This document shows positions 41,695-49,868 of a stretch of 64,000 bases of DNA, in pieces. The stretch is from Tistrella bauzanensis (lineage in GTDB: Bacteria; Pseudomonadota; Alphaproteobacteria; Tistrellales; Tistrellaceae): assembly GCF_014636235.1 (NCBI RefSeq), contig NZ_BMDZ01000016.1:1-64000 (forward strand). Reading direction: 5' to 3'. The notes under the pieces are model-generated. The model made no database searches. It saw only the letters and a program-made list of their open reading frames with translations, and had not been told where the DNA came from. Made by a program: the position numbers and the translations under genes. Numbering within the stretch: position 1 is the stretch's first letter; each line of letters opens with the position of its first letter.

Positions 41695-42185
41695 GCTCCC
41701 GCGTCCCCCGTCTTTCCGCCGGTCGCGGTGCCGGCCGGCATCTTGCGCTTCATCAGCGCATAGCGGTGACAGGTCGCCACCATCTCGTCCTTCTGATTGA
41801 AGCATTTGTGCTCGAACACCACCACGCCGGCATCGGGGCGCGACCGGCTGTCGCGCAGCTCGACAACCTCGGTGGTGCTGCGCAGCGTGTCGCCGATATG
41901 GACCGGCTTGGGGAATTTCACCCCCTCCATGCCCAGATTGGCGACCGTGGTGCCAAGCGTGGTGTCGCCGACCGACACGCCCAGCATCAGGCCGAAGGTA
42001 TAGATGCTGTTCACCAGGATGCGGCCAAACTCGGTGCCCTTGCAGAACTCGGCATCCAGATGCAGCGGCTGCGGGTTATGGGTCAGCGTCGTGATCAGCA
42101 GATTGTCGGTCTCGGTGACCGTGCGGGTGATCGCATGCACAAAGTGCTGGCCGACGTGGAATTCCTCGAAATGCAGACCGGACAT
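41691..42185 (-). CDS. MaoC-like dehydratase/hydratase
   Basis: The protein has 164 residues with a hot-dog fold pattern (FEEFHVGQHFVHAITRTVTETDNLL, FGRILVNSIYTFGLMLGVSVGDTTLGTTVANLGMEGVKFPKPVHIGDTLRSTTEVVELRDS). The usual D-x-N-P-x-H active site reads T-H-N-P-Q-P-L-H-L-D (residues 35-44), so the canonical Asp two residues before Asn is not seen. Similar variants occur next to CitE-type lyases. It may hydrate a carboxylated enoyl-CoA. It is first gene of the leftward operon, with a TetR-type operator 51 bp upstream. Confidence 0.82.
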   Translation of the reverse strand: MSGLHFEEFHVGQHFVHAITRTVTETDNLLITTLTHNPQPLHLDAEFCKGTEFGRILVNSIYTFGLMLGVSVGDTTLGTTVANLGMEGVKFPKPVHIGDTLRSTTEVVELRDSRSRPDAGVVVFEHKCFNQKDEMVATCHRYALMKRKMPAGTATGGKTGDAGA

Positions 42186-42236
42186 GGGTGGGGGGTATCC
42201 CTGGAAGCGGCCGGGGCGCGATGCGCCGGGCCTCAA

Positions 42237-42253
42237 AGTGAGTGATATTTACT
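42237..42253. promoter_or_regulatory. TetR-type operator, copy 1 (MaoC/SDR divergent promoter)
   Basis: AGTGAGTGATATTTACT fits AGTRA-N7-TYACT, the pattern also found at 52925-52941 and 53098-53114. It lies between the divergent MaoC-led operon and the SDR gene and could control both. No gene is seen elsewhere in the 42186-42370 gap. Confidence 0.65.
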
Positions 42254-42370
42254 TTATGGCTCAAGATGCCATTGGTCAACGATGTTCAACCGACATAAAA
42301 CTGCGTATTATCTGACATGTTCCAATTATGAACATGATTCGCTTTTATCCCCGCCGCGGAGACCAGACCG

Positions 42371-43225
42371 ATGACAGATACCGCATCGCCACCCCGTCAT
42401 GTCGCACCCGGCCCGTTGGCCGGACAGCATTTCGCCGCCGGCCTGCTGGCCGGAAAGACGGCGCTGGTCTCTGGCGCCGGCAGCGGGCTGGGCCGGGCGA
42501 TCGCGATCGCCATGGCGCGGGCCGGCGCCGATCTGGTGATCTGCGGCCGCCGGCCCGAACCACTGGAGGCGACCGCCACCAGCCTGCGCGATCTGGGCGC
42601 GCGGGTGCTGATCCACCCGATGACCATCCGCGATCCCGACCAGGTGGCCGGGCTGTTCACCGCCACCGCCGGCTTCGGCGGCATCGACATTCTGGTCAAC
42701 AATGCCGGCGGCCAGTTTCCGCAGGCCGCGATCGACATGTCGCCCAAGGGCTGGAACGCGGTGATCGACACCAATCTGAACGGAAGCTGGTACATGATGC
42801 AGGCGGCGGCCCGTGCCTGGCGCGATGCGGCGCGGCCCGGGTCGATCGTGTCCATCACCGCCCCGATCTGGCGCGGCATGCCCGGCGTCGCCCATACCTG
42901 TGCGGCACGCGCTGGCGTGGTGTATCTGTCGAAGACGCTGGCGGTGGAATGGGCACCGCTCGCCATCCGGGTGAACTGCATCGCCGCCGGCGTGATCGAA
43001 AGCGAGGGCATGCGGGCCTATACGCCAGAGGTGCAGCGCGCCTTCGACCGCTCCAACCCGATGATGCGCAAGGGTCGGGTCGACGAGGTCGCAGATGCCT
43101 GCCTGTTCCTGGCCGGCCCCACCGCCGGCTATATCACCGGCGAGGTGCTGAACGTCGATGGCGGCCAGCAGATGTGGGGCGAGTTGTGGACCAACGGCCG
43201 CCCCGCCTATTTTTCCGGAGACTGA
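42371..43225 (+). CDS. SDR oxidoreductase of the 2,4-dienoyl-CoA reductase type with altered active site
   Basis: The protein has 284 residues. The cofactor motif GAGSGLGRAIAIAMARAGADLVICGRR and NNAGG are intact. The region after the catalytic Ser reads SITAPIWRGMPGVAHTCAARAGVVYLSKTLAVEWAP. The classical YxxxK is replaced by T176 and R180, and Trp167 stands where 2,4-dienoyl-CoA reductases place their alternative Tyr. The C-terminal GEVLNVDGGQQMWGELW also resembles that family. NADPH binding is likely; the chemistry is uncertain. It is divergent from the MaoC operon. Confidence 0.85.
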   Translation: MTDTASPPRHVAPGPLAGQHFAAGLLAGKTALVSGAGSGLGRAIAIAMARAGADLVICGRRPEPLEATATSLRDLGARVLIHPMTIRDPDQVAGLFTATAGFGGIDILVNNAGGQFPQAAIDMSPKGWNAVIDTNLNGSWYMMQAAARAWRDAARPGSIVSITAPIWRGMPGVAHTCAARAGVVYLSKTLAVEWAPLAIRVNCIAAGVIESEGMRAYTPEVQRAFDRSNPMMRKGRVDEVADACLFLAGPTAGYITGEVLNVDGGQQMWGELWTNGRPAYFSGD

Positions 43226-43242
43226 CCCGGCGCCGGCACGCG

Positions 43243-43268
43243 GCGGCACCGGGTCATCCCGGTGCCGC
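43243..43268. terminator. Bidirectional hairpin between convergent SDR and acyl-CoA dehydrogenase genes
   Basis: GCGGCACCGGG (43243-43253) pairs perfectly with CCCGGTGCCGC (43258-43268) around TCAT. It fills the 44-bp convergent gap, so it probably ends transcription from both sides. There is no T-run. Confidence 0.6.
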
Positions 43269-43269
43269 G

Positions 43270-44475
43270 TCAGCCCTTCAGCAATTCGCCGCTGATGATC
43301 AGCTTGCGGATTTCGGTGGTGCCGGCGCCGATCTCCAGCAGCTTCGATGCCCGGTACAGCCGGTTGATCTCGGTCTCGCGCATATAGCCGGCGCCACCGA
43401 AGATCTGCACCGCCTCGTTCATCACCCGGCTGCATCCCTCGGCCGCATACAGGATGGCGGCGGCGGTCAGTTTGTGGATGTCGCCGCGCCCGCCCTGGTC
43501 ATGCTCCATGCCGTTGGCCTGCTCCAGCACCCGATAGCAGAAGCTGCGCATGGTCTCGACCGTCACATACATCTCGGCAAGCTTGGCCTGGATCATCTGG
43601 AAATCGCCGATCCGGCGGCCGAACTGCTCGCGGGTGCGAGCATAATCCAGCGCCAGATCGAAGGCGCGCTCGGCCATGCCCAGATTGATCATCGCGACCA
43701 CGATCCGTTCAAGATCCAGGCCGCTCATCACCACGGCAACGCCCTCGTTCTCGACACCGACCATGTTGGCGGCGGGTACACGGCAGTCGTCGAACACCAG
43801 TTCCGCCGTGGTGCTGCCACGGAAGCCCATCTTGTCCAGCTTCTGCGCCACGCTGAAGCCGGGGGTGCCGGCCTCGACCACGAAGGCCGAAATCCCCCTG
43901 GCGCCGCGCTCCGGGGCCGTCTTGGCATAGACCAGAACCAGATCGGCGACCGGGCCATTGGTGATATAGAGCTTGGTGCCGTTCAGAATGTAGTCGTCGC
44001 CATCCCGCCGCGCGGTGGTGCGCATCGAGCCCAAGGCATCCGATCCGGCCCCCGGCTCGGTCAGGCCCAGCGCGCCGATCGCGGTGCCGGCGCACAGACC
44101 GGGCAGAAACCGCGCGCGCACGTCGTCATTGCCGTTGCGCAGAATATTGTTCAGGCACAGGTTCTCGTGCGCCACATAGCTCAGCGAAACCGCATGGTTC
44201 CAGCGCCCCAGCGCCTGGGCGATCAGCCCCGATGCGAACAGATCGCTGTCGGCGCCACCAAGTTCGCCCGGCGCGGTGACACCCAGAAAGCCCATCTCGC
44301 CCAGCCGGGGCATCACCTGCGGCGGCCACCATTCCTCGTCATCCATCCGCTGTTGCAGCGGATACAGTTCCTTGCGCGCGAAACGGTCGGCGTGGTCCAG
44401 GATCTCCTGGCGGTCCGCCGACAGGGTCCAGCCGGATGGCTCGATCCGGTTGGGAAGGGTCTCGATTGCCGTCAC
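43270..44475 (-). CDS. Acyl-CoA dehydrogenase, isovaleryl-CoA dehydrogenase-like
   Basis: The protein has 401 residues. The match to isovaleryl-CoA dehydrogenase is strong: SLSYVAHENLCLNNILRNGND, IGALGLTEPGAGSDALGSMRTTA, YILNGTKLYITNGPVADLVLVYAKT, VMSGLDLERIVVA (catalytic Glu in LDLER, as in IVD E254), QIFGGAGYMRETEINRLYRASKLLEIGAGTTEIRKLIIS. It would oxidise isovaleryl-CoA or a similar branched acyl-CoA to the 2-enoyl-CoA that the carboxylase uses. The start is GTG 44475, supported by GGGAGGA. Confidence 0.88.
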   Translation of the reverse strand: MTAIETLPNRIEPSGWTLSADRQEILDHADRFARKELYPLQQRMDDEEWWPPQVMPRLGEMGFLGVTAPGELGGADSDLFASGLIAQALGRWNHAVSLSYVAHENLCLNNILRNGNDDVRARFLPGLCAGTAIGALGLTEPGAGSDALGSMRTTARRDGDDYILNGTKLYITNGPVADLVLVYAKTAPERGARGISAFVVEAGTPGFSVAQKLDKMGFRGSTTAELVFDDCRVPAANMVGVENEGVAVVMSGLDLERIVVAMINLGMAERAFDLALDYARTREQFGRRIGDFQMIQAKLAEMYVTVETMRSFCYRVLEQANGMEHDQGGRGDIHKLTAAAILYAAEGCSRVMNEAVQIFGGAGYMRETEINRLYRASKLLEIGAGTTEIRKLIISGELLKG

Positions 44476-44533
44476 GTCCGCATCCTCCCTGAATGCATGA
44501 ATTGTCACGCGCACGTCGGCCCGCTGGCCGGGC

Positions 44534-45754
44534 TCACGAGCGCATATCCTCGATCAGCCGGCCGTCATCGGGCAGTCGCCCCACAGCCACCAGCCGCACC
44601 TCGCCCTTCAGCCGGGTCAGCGCCGCCAGATCGGCGGCGATCGCCCCGGCGGAAATCTCGTCGCCGGAACCGGTCTCGACCAGCAGGGTCATGCTGTCGC
44701 GGCCGTCGTCATGGCCGATCACCAGCCGGCCGCGCGTCACCGCCGGATGCCGGGCCAGCACGCCCGCCACCTGCATCGGATAGACAAACTGCCCCTTCAC
44801 CTTGGTGCCGTCATCGGCCCGGCCCAGCCAGCCACGGATGCGCATGGCCCCATCTCGTACCGGCACTCGTATCGGCACCTGGGCCGGCACCTGGGCCGGC
44901 AGCACCTCGGCACTCAGATCGCCGGTCGCGAACCGGATCAACGGCCAGTCGGGATCGAGCCTGGTCACCACCACCTCGCCCACAGCGCCCGGCACCACCG
45001 GATCACCGGTGCCGGGGGTCAGGATCTCGACGATCAGCCGGGCATTGACCAGCATGTCGGGCGACCGCACGCCATCGCTCAGCGTCTCATGCGCGATCAT
45101 GCCGATCTCGGCGGTGCCATAGCACTGGATCGCCACCACACCGAACCCCGCGATCTCCGCCGCCATGGCCGGCGGAAACGCCTCGCCCGACACCAGGGCA
45201 TGGCGGAACGGCAGGGGCGTGCCGGCGGCGGCGGCGCTGCGCAGCAGATGCAGCAGGAACGACGGTGTGCCGGTATACCCGGCGGGCTTCAGATGCAGGG
45301 CGGCGGCGATCTGCGCCTCGGTATTGCCGATACCGGCCGGAAACACCGCGCAGCCCAGCGCCCAGGCGCCGGCCTCCATCGCCGCACCCGCCGGCGTCAG
45401 GTGATAGGAAAAGGCATTGTGCACGATGTCGCCGGCGCGGAACCCGGCCGCGTCCAGCGCCGCCGCCATGCCCCAGTGATCCACGGTGCCGCGCGGCTGG
45501 GCTTCGTGGATGCCGCCGGGCGAGGCAAAGACCCGGGCATGATCGCCCGGCCCCCGGACATTGATGCCGGCAAAGGGCGGCCGGGCCGCCTGCAACCCCG
45601 CCAGAGTGGATTTGCGCAACACCGGCAGGGTCGCCAGCCCCGCACGGTCGGTGATGCGGTCGGGATCGATGCCGGCCAGTGTCTCGGCATAATGCGGTGT
45701 CGTCAGTGCGGCGCGCAGCAGCGCCGGCAGGCCGTCGCCATGAAACCCGGTCAT
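44534..45754 (-). CDS. Phenylacetate-CoA ligase-family AMP-forming enzyme
   Basis: The protein has about 406 residues of the PaaK family. Motifs include PHYAETLAGIDPDRI, NAFSYHLTPAGAAMEAGAWALGCAVFPAG, QCYGTAEIGMIAHE, GEVVVTRLDPDWPLIRFATGDLS and GRADDGTKVKGQFVYPMQVAGVLARHPAV. The usual SGTTG-type phosphate loop reads ASPGGIHE here, a variant also seen in some PaaK relatives. Four 12-bp tandem units (44854-44901) insert AQVP repeats between RFATGDLS and the C-terminal domain. It activates an acid imported by the adjacent Liv transporter. Confidence 0.85.
   Translation of the reverse strand: MTGFHGDGLPALLRAALTTPHYAETLAGIDPDRITDRAGLATLPVLRKSTLAGLQAARPPFAGINVRGPGDHARVFASPGGIHEAQPRGTVDHWGMAAALDAAGFRAGDIVHNAFSYHLTPAGAAMEAGAWALGCAVFPAGIGNTEAQIAAALHLKPAGYTGTPSFLLHLLRSAAAAGTPLPFRHALVSGEAFPPAMAAEIAGFGVVAIQCYGTAEIGMIAHETLSDGVRSPDMLVNARLIVEILTPGTGDPVVPGAVGEVVVTRLDPDWPLIRFATGDLSAEVLPAQVPAQVPIRVPVRDGAMRIRGWLGRADDGTKVKGQFVYPMQVAGVLARHPAVTRGRLVIGHDDGRDSMTLLVETGSGDEISAGAIAADLAALTRLKGEVRLVAVGRLPDDGRLIEDMRS
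44854..44901 (-). repeat. Four 12-bp in-frame units in the PaaK-like gene
   Basis: The units are CTCGTACCGGCA, CTCGTATCGGCA and two identical CCTGGGCCGGCA. They encode PVRV/PIRV/PAQV-type tetrapeptides and lengthen an interdomain loop without breaking frame. Confidence 0.85.
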
Positions 45755-45773
45755 GACCATGTCCTCCCGCCCC

Positions 45774-46565
<792 letters not shown>

Positions 46566-46570
46566 CGGTG

Positions 46571-47839
46571 TCACTCCCCCGTTTGGCGGTACTTTTCCGA
46601 TTCAGCCCGCACCATCTTCCACACCAGATCCTGATGCGCCGAAAACCAGTCGGTCTTCGCCACCCAGCGCGTGCCATCCCACGCCGCCATCCGGCCGGCG
46701 CCGCCGCCCTGATGGTCCTCACGCGTCAGCGTGGTCGGCGGCAGCAGGCCCTCGGCATTGAAATCGGTGATGCTGCGGATGCCGATGTTCAGCCGCTCGG
46801 CGGTCAGCGGCAGGGTCGGGTCGGCCTCAAGCGCCAGGCGCGCGCCTTCGACCATCATCGCCATCATGCCGACGCCCATGTTGTAATAAGCGGTGCCGAC
46901 CTTGGCCTCGGGCCCCGCGCCCTTGCCCTTGGCCACCACCTCCGACAGGATGTCGGCGATGATCTTCGGCTCGCGGCCGCTGGCCACGGCCTCGAATTTC
47001 AGCACGCCCTTCGTCTGTTCGCGGCCCACGATCTCGGCATCGGATTCCGACAGCCAGACACCGGTTGCCAGCCGGTCGCGGGGGATGCCGTTGCGCACCG
47101 CTTCACGCAATGCCACGGTCTGGCCGACACCGGCGCCCCAGATGATCGTCCAGTCGGGCTGGAAACGCCGGACCTGGGTCCAGACCGCCGACTGCTCGCT
47201 GCCGGGCGAGGCATAGGGGAAGGTGCCCAGTTCGAAACTGTTTTCTTCCGCCAGCGCGTTCAGCACCGGCAGCGGCTCGCGGCCGAAGGGCGAGTCGATA
47301 TAGACATAGGCGAGCTTGCGGCCCTTCAGCCCGCCCTCGGTCGCCGTGTTCATGTACGACACCACCGCCGCCGCCTGCGACCAGTACATCGGCGACATCG
47401 GGATCACATAGGGGAAGGTGCTGCCGTCGGCGGCGTCGCTGCGGCCGCTGAAGGTGGTCAGCAGGTTCAGATGATCGGCCATCGCCCGGGGCACCAGCGC
47501 CCGCGACACCGGCGTCGACAGCGCGTCGATGGTCAGTGCGCCCTGCTGCTTCAGCCGCTCATAGGCCTCGATCCCGCGCTGCGGCTGATTGCCATGGTCC
47601 AGCACCAGCGCCTGGAAGGTGGCCCCGCCGATGCCACCCCGGCCATTGACCAGCGCCAGATAGTCGCGCTGGCCCTGATTGTATTCCGACGTCACGAAGG
47701 TGTAGACGGCGGTGAAATCCTGCGGCAAGCCGAATTTGATCACTGCATCGTCATTGGCGGCAGCGCTGCCCGTGGCCGCCGCCGATGCCGCAAGGACCGC
47801 CGCCAAGGCAAATCCTGCAGCACGAGCCAGAATACCCAT
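46571..47839 (-). CDS. Periplasmic binding protein of a Liv-type ABC transporter
   Basis: The protein has 422 residues, of the Peripla_BP_6 family. A Sec signal is clear (MGILARAAGFALAAVLAASAAATGSAAA). The body has YNQGQRDYLALVNGRGGIGGATFQALVLDHGNQPQRGIEAYERLKQQGALTI, then IPMSPMYWSQAAAVVSYM and WTIIWGAGVGQTVALREAVRNG. The ligand is unknown; the cluster's acyl-CoA enzymes suggest an organic or branched-chain acid rather than an amino acid. GGGGAGAAG precedes the ATG. Confidence 0.9.
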   Translation of the reverse strand: MGILARAAGFALAAVLAASAAATGSAAANDDAVIKFGLPQDFTAVYTFVTSEYNQGQRDYLALVNGRGGIGGATFQALVLDHGNQPQRGIEAYERLKQQGALTIDALSTPVSRALVPRAMADHLNLLTTFSGRSDAADGSTFPYVIPMSPMYWSQAAAVVSYMNTATEGGLKGRKLAYVYIDSPFGREPLPVLNALAEENSFELGTFPYASPGSEQSAVWTQVRRFQPDWTIIWGAGVGQTVALREAVRNGIPRDRLATGVWLSESDAEIVGREQTKGVLKFEAVASGREPKIIADILSEVVAKGKGAGPEAKVGTAYYNMGVGMMAMMVEGARLALEADPTLPLTAERLNIGIRSITDFNAEGLLPPTTLTREDHQGGGAGRMAAWDGTRWVAKTDWFSAHQDLVWKMVRAESEKYRQTGE

Positions 47840-47898
47840 GTCGCTTCTCCCCAGAGATCGTGTTCTTTTTTGTGCGTGGAACCGGCCCGCCGCCACCA

Positions 47899-48972
47899 TC
47901 AGCCAAGATGGCGGAACGGCCAGACCAGGATGTACTTGCGGATGTTGTCGTAGATCTTGGCCAGGCCCAGCGGCTCGATCAGCAGGAAGCCGATGATCAG
48001 CGCGCCATAGACCGCGAGCGGGATATGCGCGATCAGTTCCTGCGAGATGGCGAGATCGCCGGCACGGACAAGGGCGACCAGCCCGGTGTTCAGCAGCAGC
48101 GGTGCCGCGAAGATGAAGGCGGCGCCGAGCATGCTGCCGATCACGCTGCCAAGCCCGCCCACGATCACCATCGCCACCAGCTGGATCGAGACGTCCAGAT
48201 GGAACTGTTCGGGCGTGATCGCGCGGTAATAACAGAAGGCGAGCACCGCGCCGGCCACACCACCGATGAACGAACTGGTCCAGAAGGCCGACAGCTTGTA
48301 GCGGAAGCTGTTCACGCCGATGACCTCGGCCGCGTAATCCTTGTCGCGGATGGTGGCGAGCGCGCGGCCATAGCCGGTGCGCGACACGTTCAGCAGGAAC
48401 GACGCCACCACCACGCACACCGCCAGCGCCACCCAGTAGCGCCCGGCATCGCTGTCCACCGGCACAAGGCCCAGCAGGGTCACCGACGGCGCCTGAAGCG
48501 TCGCCTGACTGCCGCCGCTGATCGCCGGCACATGGGCGATGCCGAAATCGACGATGTACTGCATGGCCAGCGTCGAGATCGCCAGATACAGCCCCTTGAC
48601 CCTGAGGGCGGCCGCGCCGAACACGCTGCCGATCAGCGCCGCCGCCAGCCCGCCGCCCAGCACCGCCAGTTCGAACGGCACCCCCGCCCGGCCCAGATGC
48701 ACCGAGGCATAGGCGCCGATCGCCATCACCGCCGCATAGCCCAGATGGATCTGGCCGGCGCCGCCCATCAGCAGGTTCAGCCCCATGGCCGCCGTGGCCC
48801 AGATCACCATTGGCAAGGCCCAGGCGGTGAGATAGAGCGGCCCCAGCCACAGCGGCACCGTGATGGCCACCACCATCACCACGGCCAGCATCCGGCGATC
48901 GAAGGCCAGCGGCCAGAGTTTGCGGTCGGCCACATAGCTGGTGTGGCGGACCCCTGCCCGACGATAGAACAT
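47899..48972 (-). CDS. livM: Liv-type ABC transporter permease LivM
   Basis: The protein has 357 residues with about nine membrane segments. BPD_transp_2 hallmarks are GLNLLMGGAGQIHLGYAAVMAIGAYASVHL, GLYLAISTLAMQYIVDFG, TIRDKDYAAEVIGVNSFRYKLSAFWTSSFIGGVAGAVLAF and MVIVGGLGSVIGSMLGAAFI. It lies between the binding protein and livH and forms the translocation pore with LivH. Confidence 0.92.
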   Translation of the reverse strand: MFYRRAGVRHTSYVADRKLWPLAFDRRMLAVVMVVAITVPLWLGPLYLTAWALPMVIWATAAMGLNLLMGGAGQIHLGYAAVMAIGAYASVHLGRAGVPFELAVLGGGLAAALIGSVFGAAALRVKGLYLAISTLAMQYIVDFGIAHVPAISGGSQATLQAPSVTLLGLVPVDSDAGRYWVALAVCVVVASFLLNVSRTGYGRALATIRDKDYAAEVIGVNSFRYKLSAFWTSSFIGGVAGAVLAFCYYRAITPEQFHLDVSIQLVAMVIVGGLGSVIGSMLGAAFIFAAPLLLNTGLVALVRAGDLAISQELIAHIPLAVYGALIIGFLLIEPLGLAKIYDNIRKYILVWPFRHLG

Positions 48973-48977
48973 CGGCC

Positions 48978-49865
48978 TCAGACCCTTTCGATATGGATGC
49001 GGCCGAACAGGCCGTAGGGGCGGATCAGCACGGTCAGCAGGATGATCACCGCGGCCACGATGTCGCGGGTGCCGCCGCCAACCACAGGGTCGAGCAGGCC
49101 TGCGACCAGGCTTTCGGCGATGCCGACCAGCAGCCCCGCCACCAGCAGCCCGGGCACGCTGTCGAGTCCGCCCAGGATGGCCACCGCCAGCCCCTTGACC
49201 AGGAACAGCGACAACGTCCAGTCGACGCCCTGAACCGAGCCCCACAGGATGCCCGCCGATGCGGCGGTGACCCCGGAAATCCCCCAGGCCAGCGCGATCG
49301 CATGCTCAACCCGGATGCCCACCGACCATGCGGCGATCTGGTCGTCCGACACCGCCCGCAGCACGATGCCGTGCAGCGTGCCGAAGAACAGCACCGACAG
49401 CCCGATCAGCACCAGCGACACCACCCCGCCCACCAGATAAGCGGTGTTGATCAGCATCGGCCCCAGGAAGATCGGATCCTGGCCGATCCCCAGATCCAGG
49501 CGCTTGACGTCGGCGCCCCAGATGCCCGGCACCACGCCGCGCAGCATGATCTCGATGCCCAGCGTCACCATGATGATCATGATCGGCGCCTCGCCGGCCA
49601 TGCGCCGCAGCACCACCCGCTCCAGCACCACGCCCAGGCCGAACATCACCACCAGCACCAGTGGAATGGCAAGCCATGCGGGCAGACCGGCATCGGTCGC
49701 CAGCGCCCAGGCGACATAGCCGCCAACCATGGCAAGCGCGCCCTGCGACAGATTTGCGACGCCGGATGCCTTGTAGATCAAGACGATGCCCAGACCCACC
49801 AGGGCATAGAACAGGCCGACCAGAGCGCCATTGAGCGCGAGTTCGCCGGCAAAGGCCATATCCAT
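48978..49865 (-). CDS. livH: Liv-type ABC transporter permease LivH
   Basis: The protein has 295 residues. LivH motifs include ALNGALVGLFYALVGLGIVLIYKASGVANLSQGALAMVGGYVAW, VLRAVSDDQIAAWSVGIRVEHAIALAWGISGVTAASAGILWG and FLVKGLAVAILGGLDSVPGLLVAGLLVGIAE. An alternative start at the third residue is possible. It is separated from livM by 5 bp and from the ligase by 3 bp. Confidence 0.92.
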   Translation of the reverse strand: MDMAFAGELALNGALVGLFYALVGLGIVLIYKASGVANLSQGALAMVGGYVAWALATDAGLPAWLAIPLVLVVMFGLGVVLERVVLRRMAGEAPIMIIMVTLGIEIMLRGVVPGIWGADVKRLDLGIGQDPIFLGPMLINTAYLVGGVVSLVLIGLSVLFFGTLHGIVLRAVSDDQIAAWSVGIRVEHAIALAWGISGVTAASAGILWGSVQGVDWTLSLFLVKGLAVAILGGLDSVPGLLVAGLLVGIAESLVAGLLDPVVGGGTRDIVAAVIILLTVLIRPYGLFGRIHIERV

Positions 49866-49868
49866 CAG

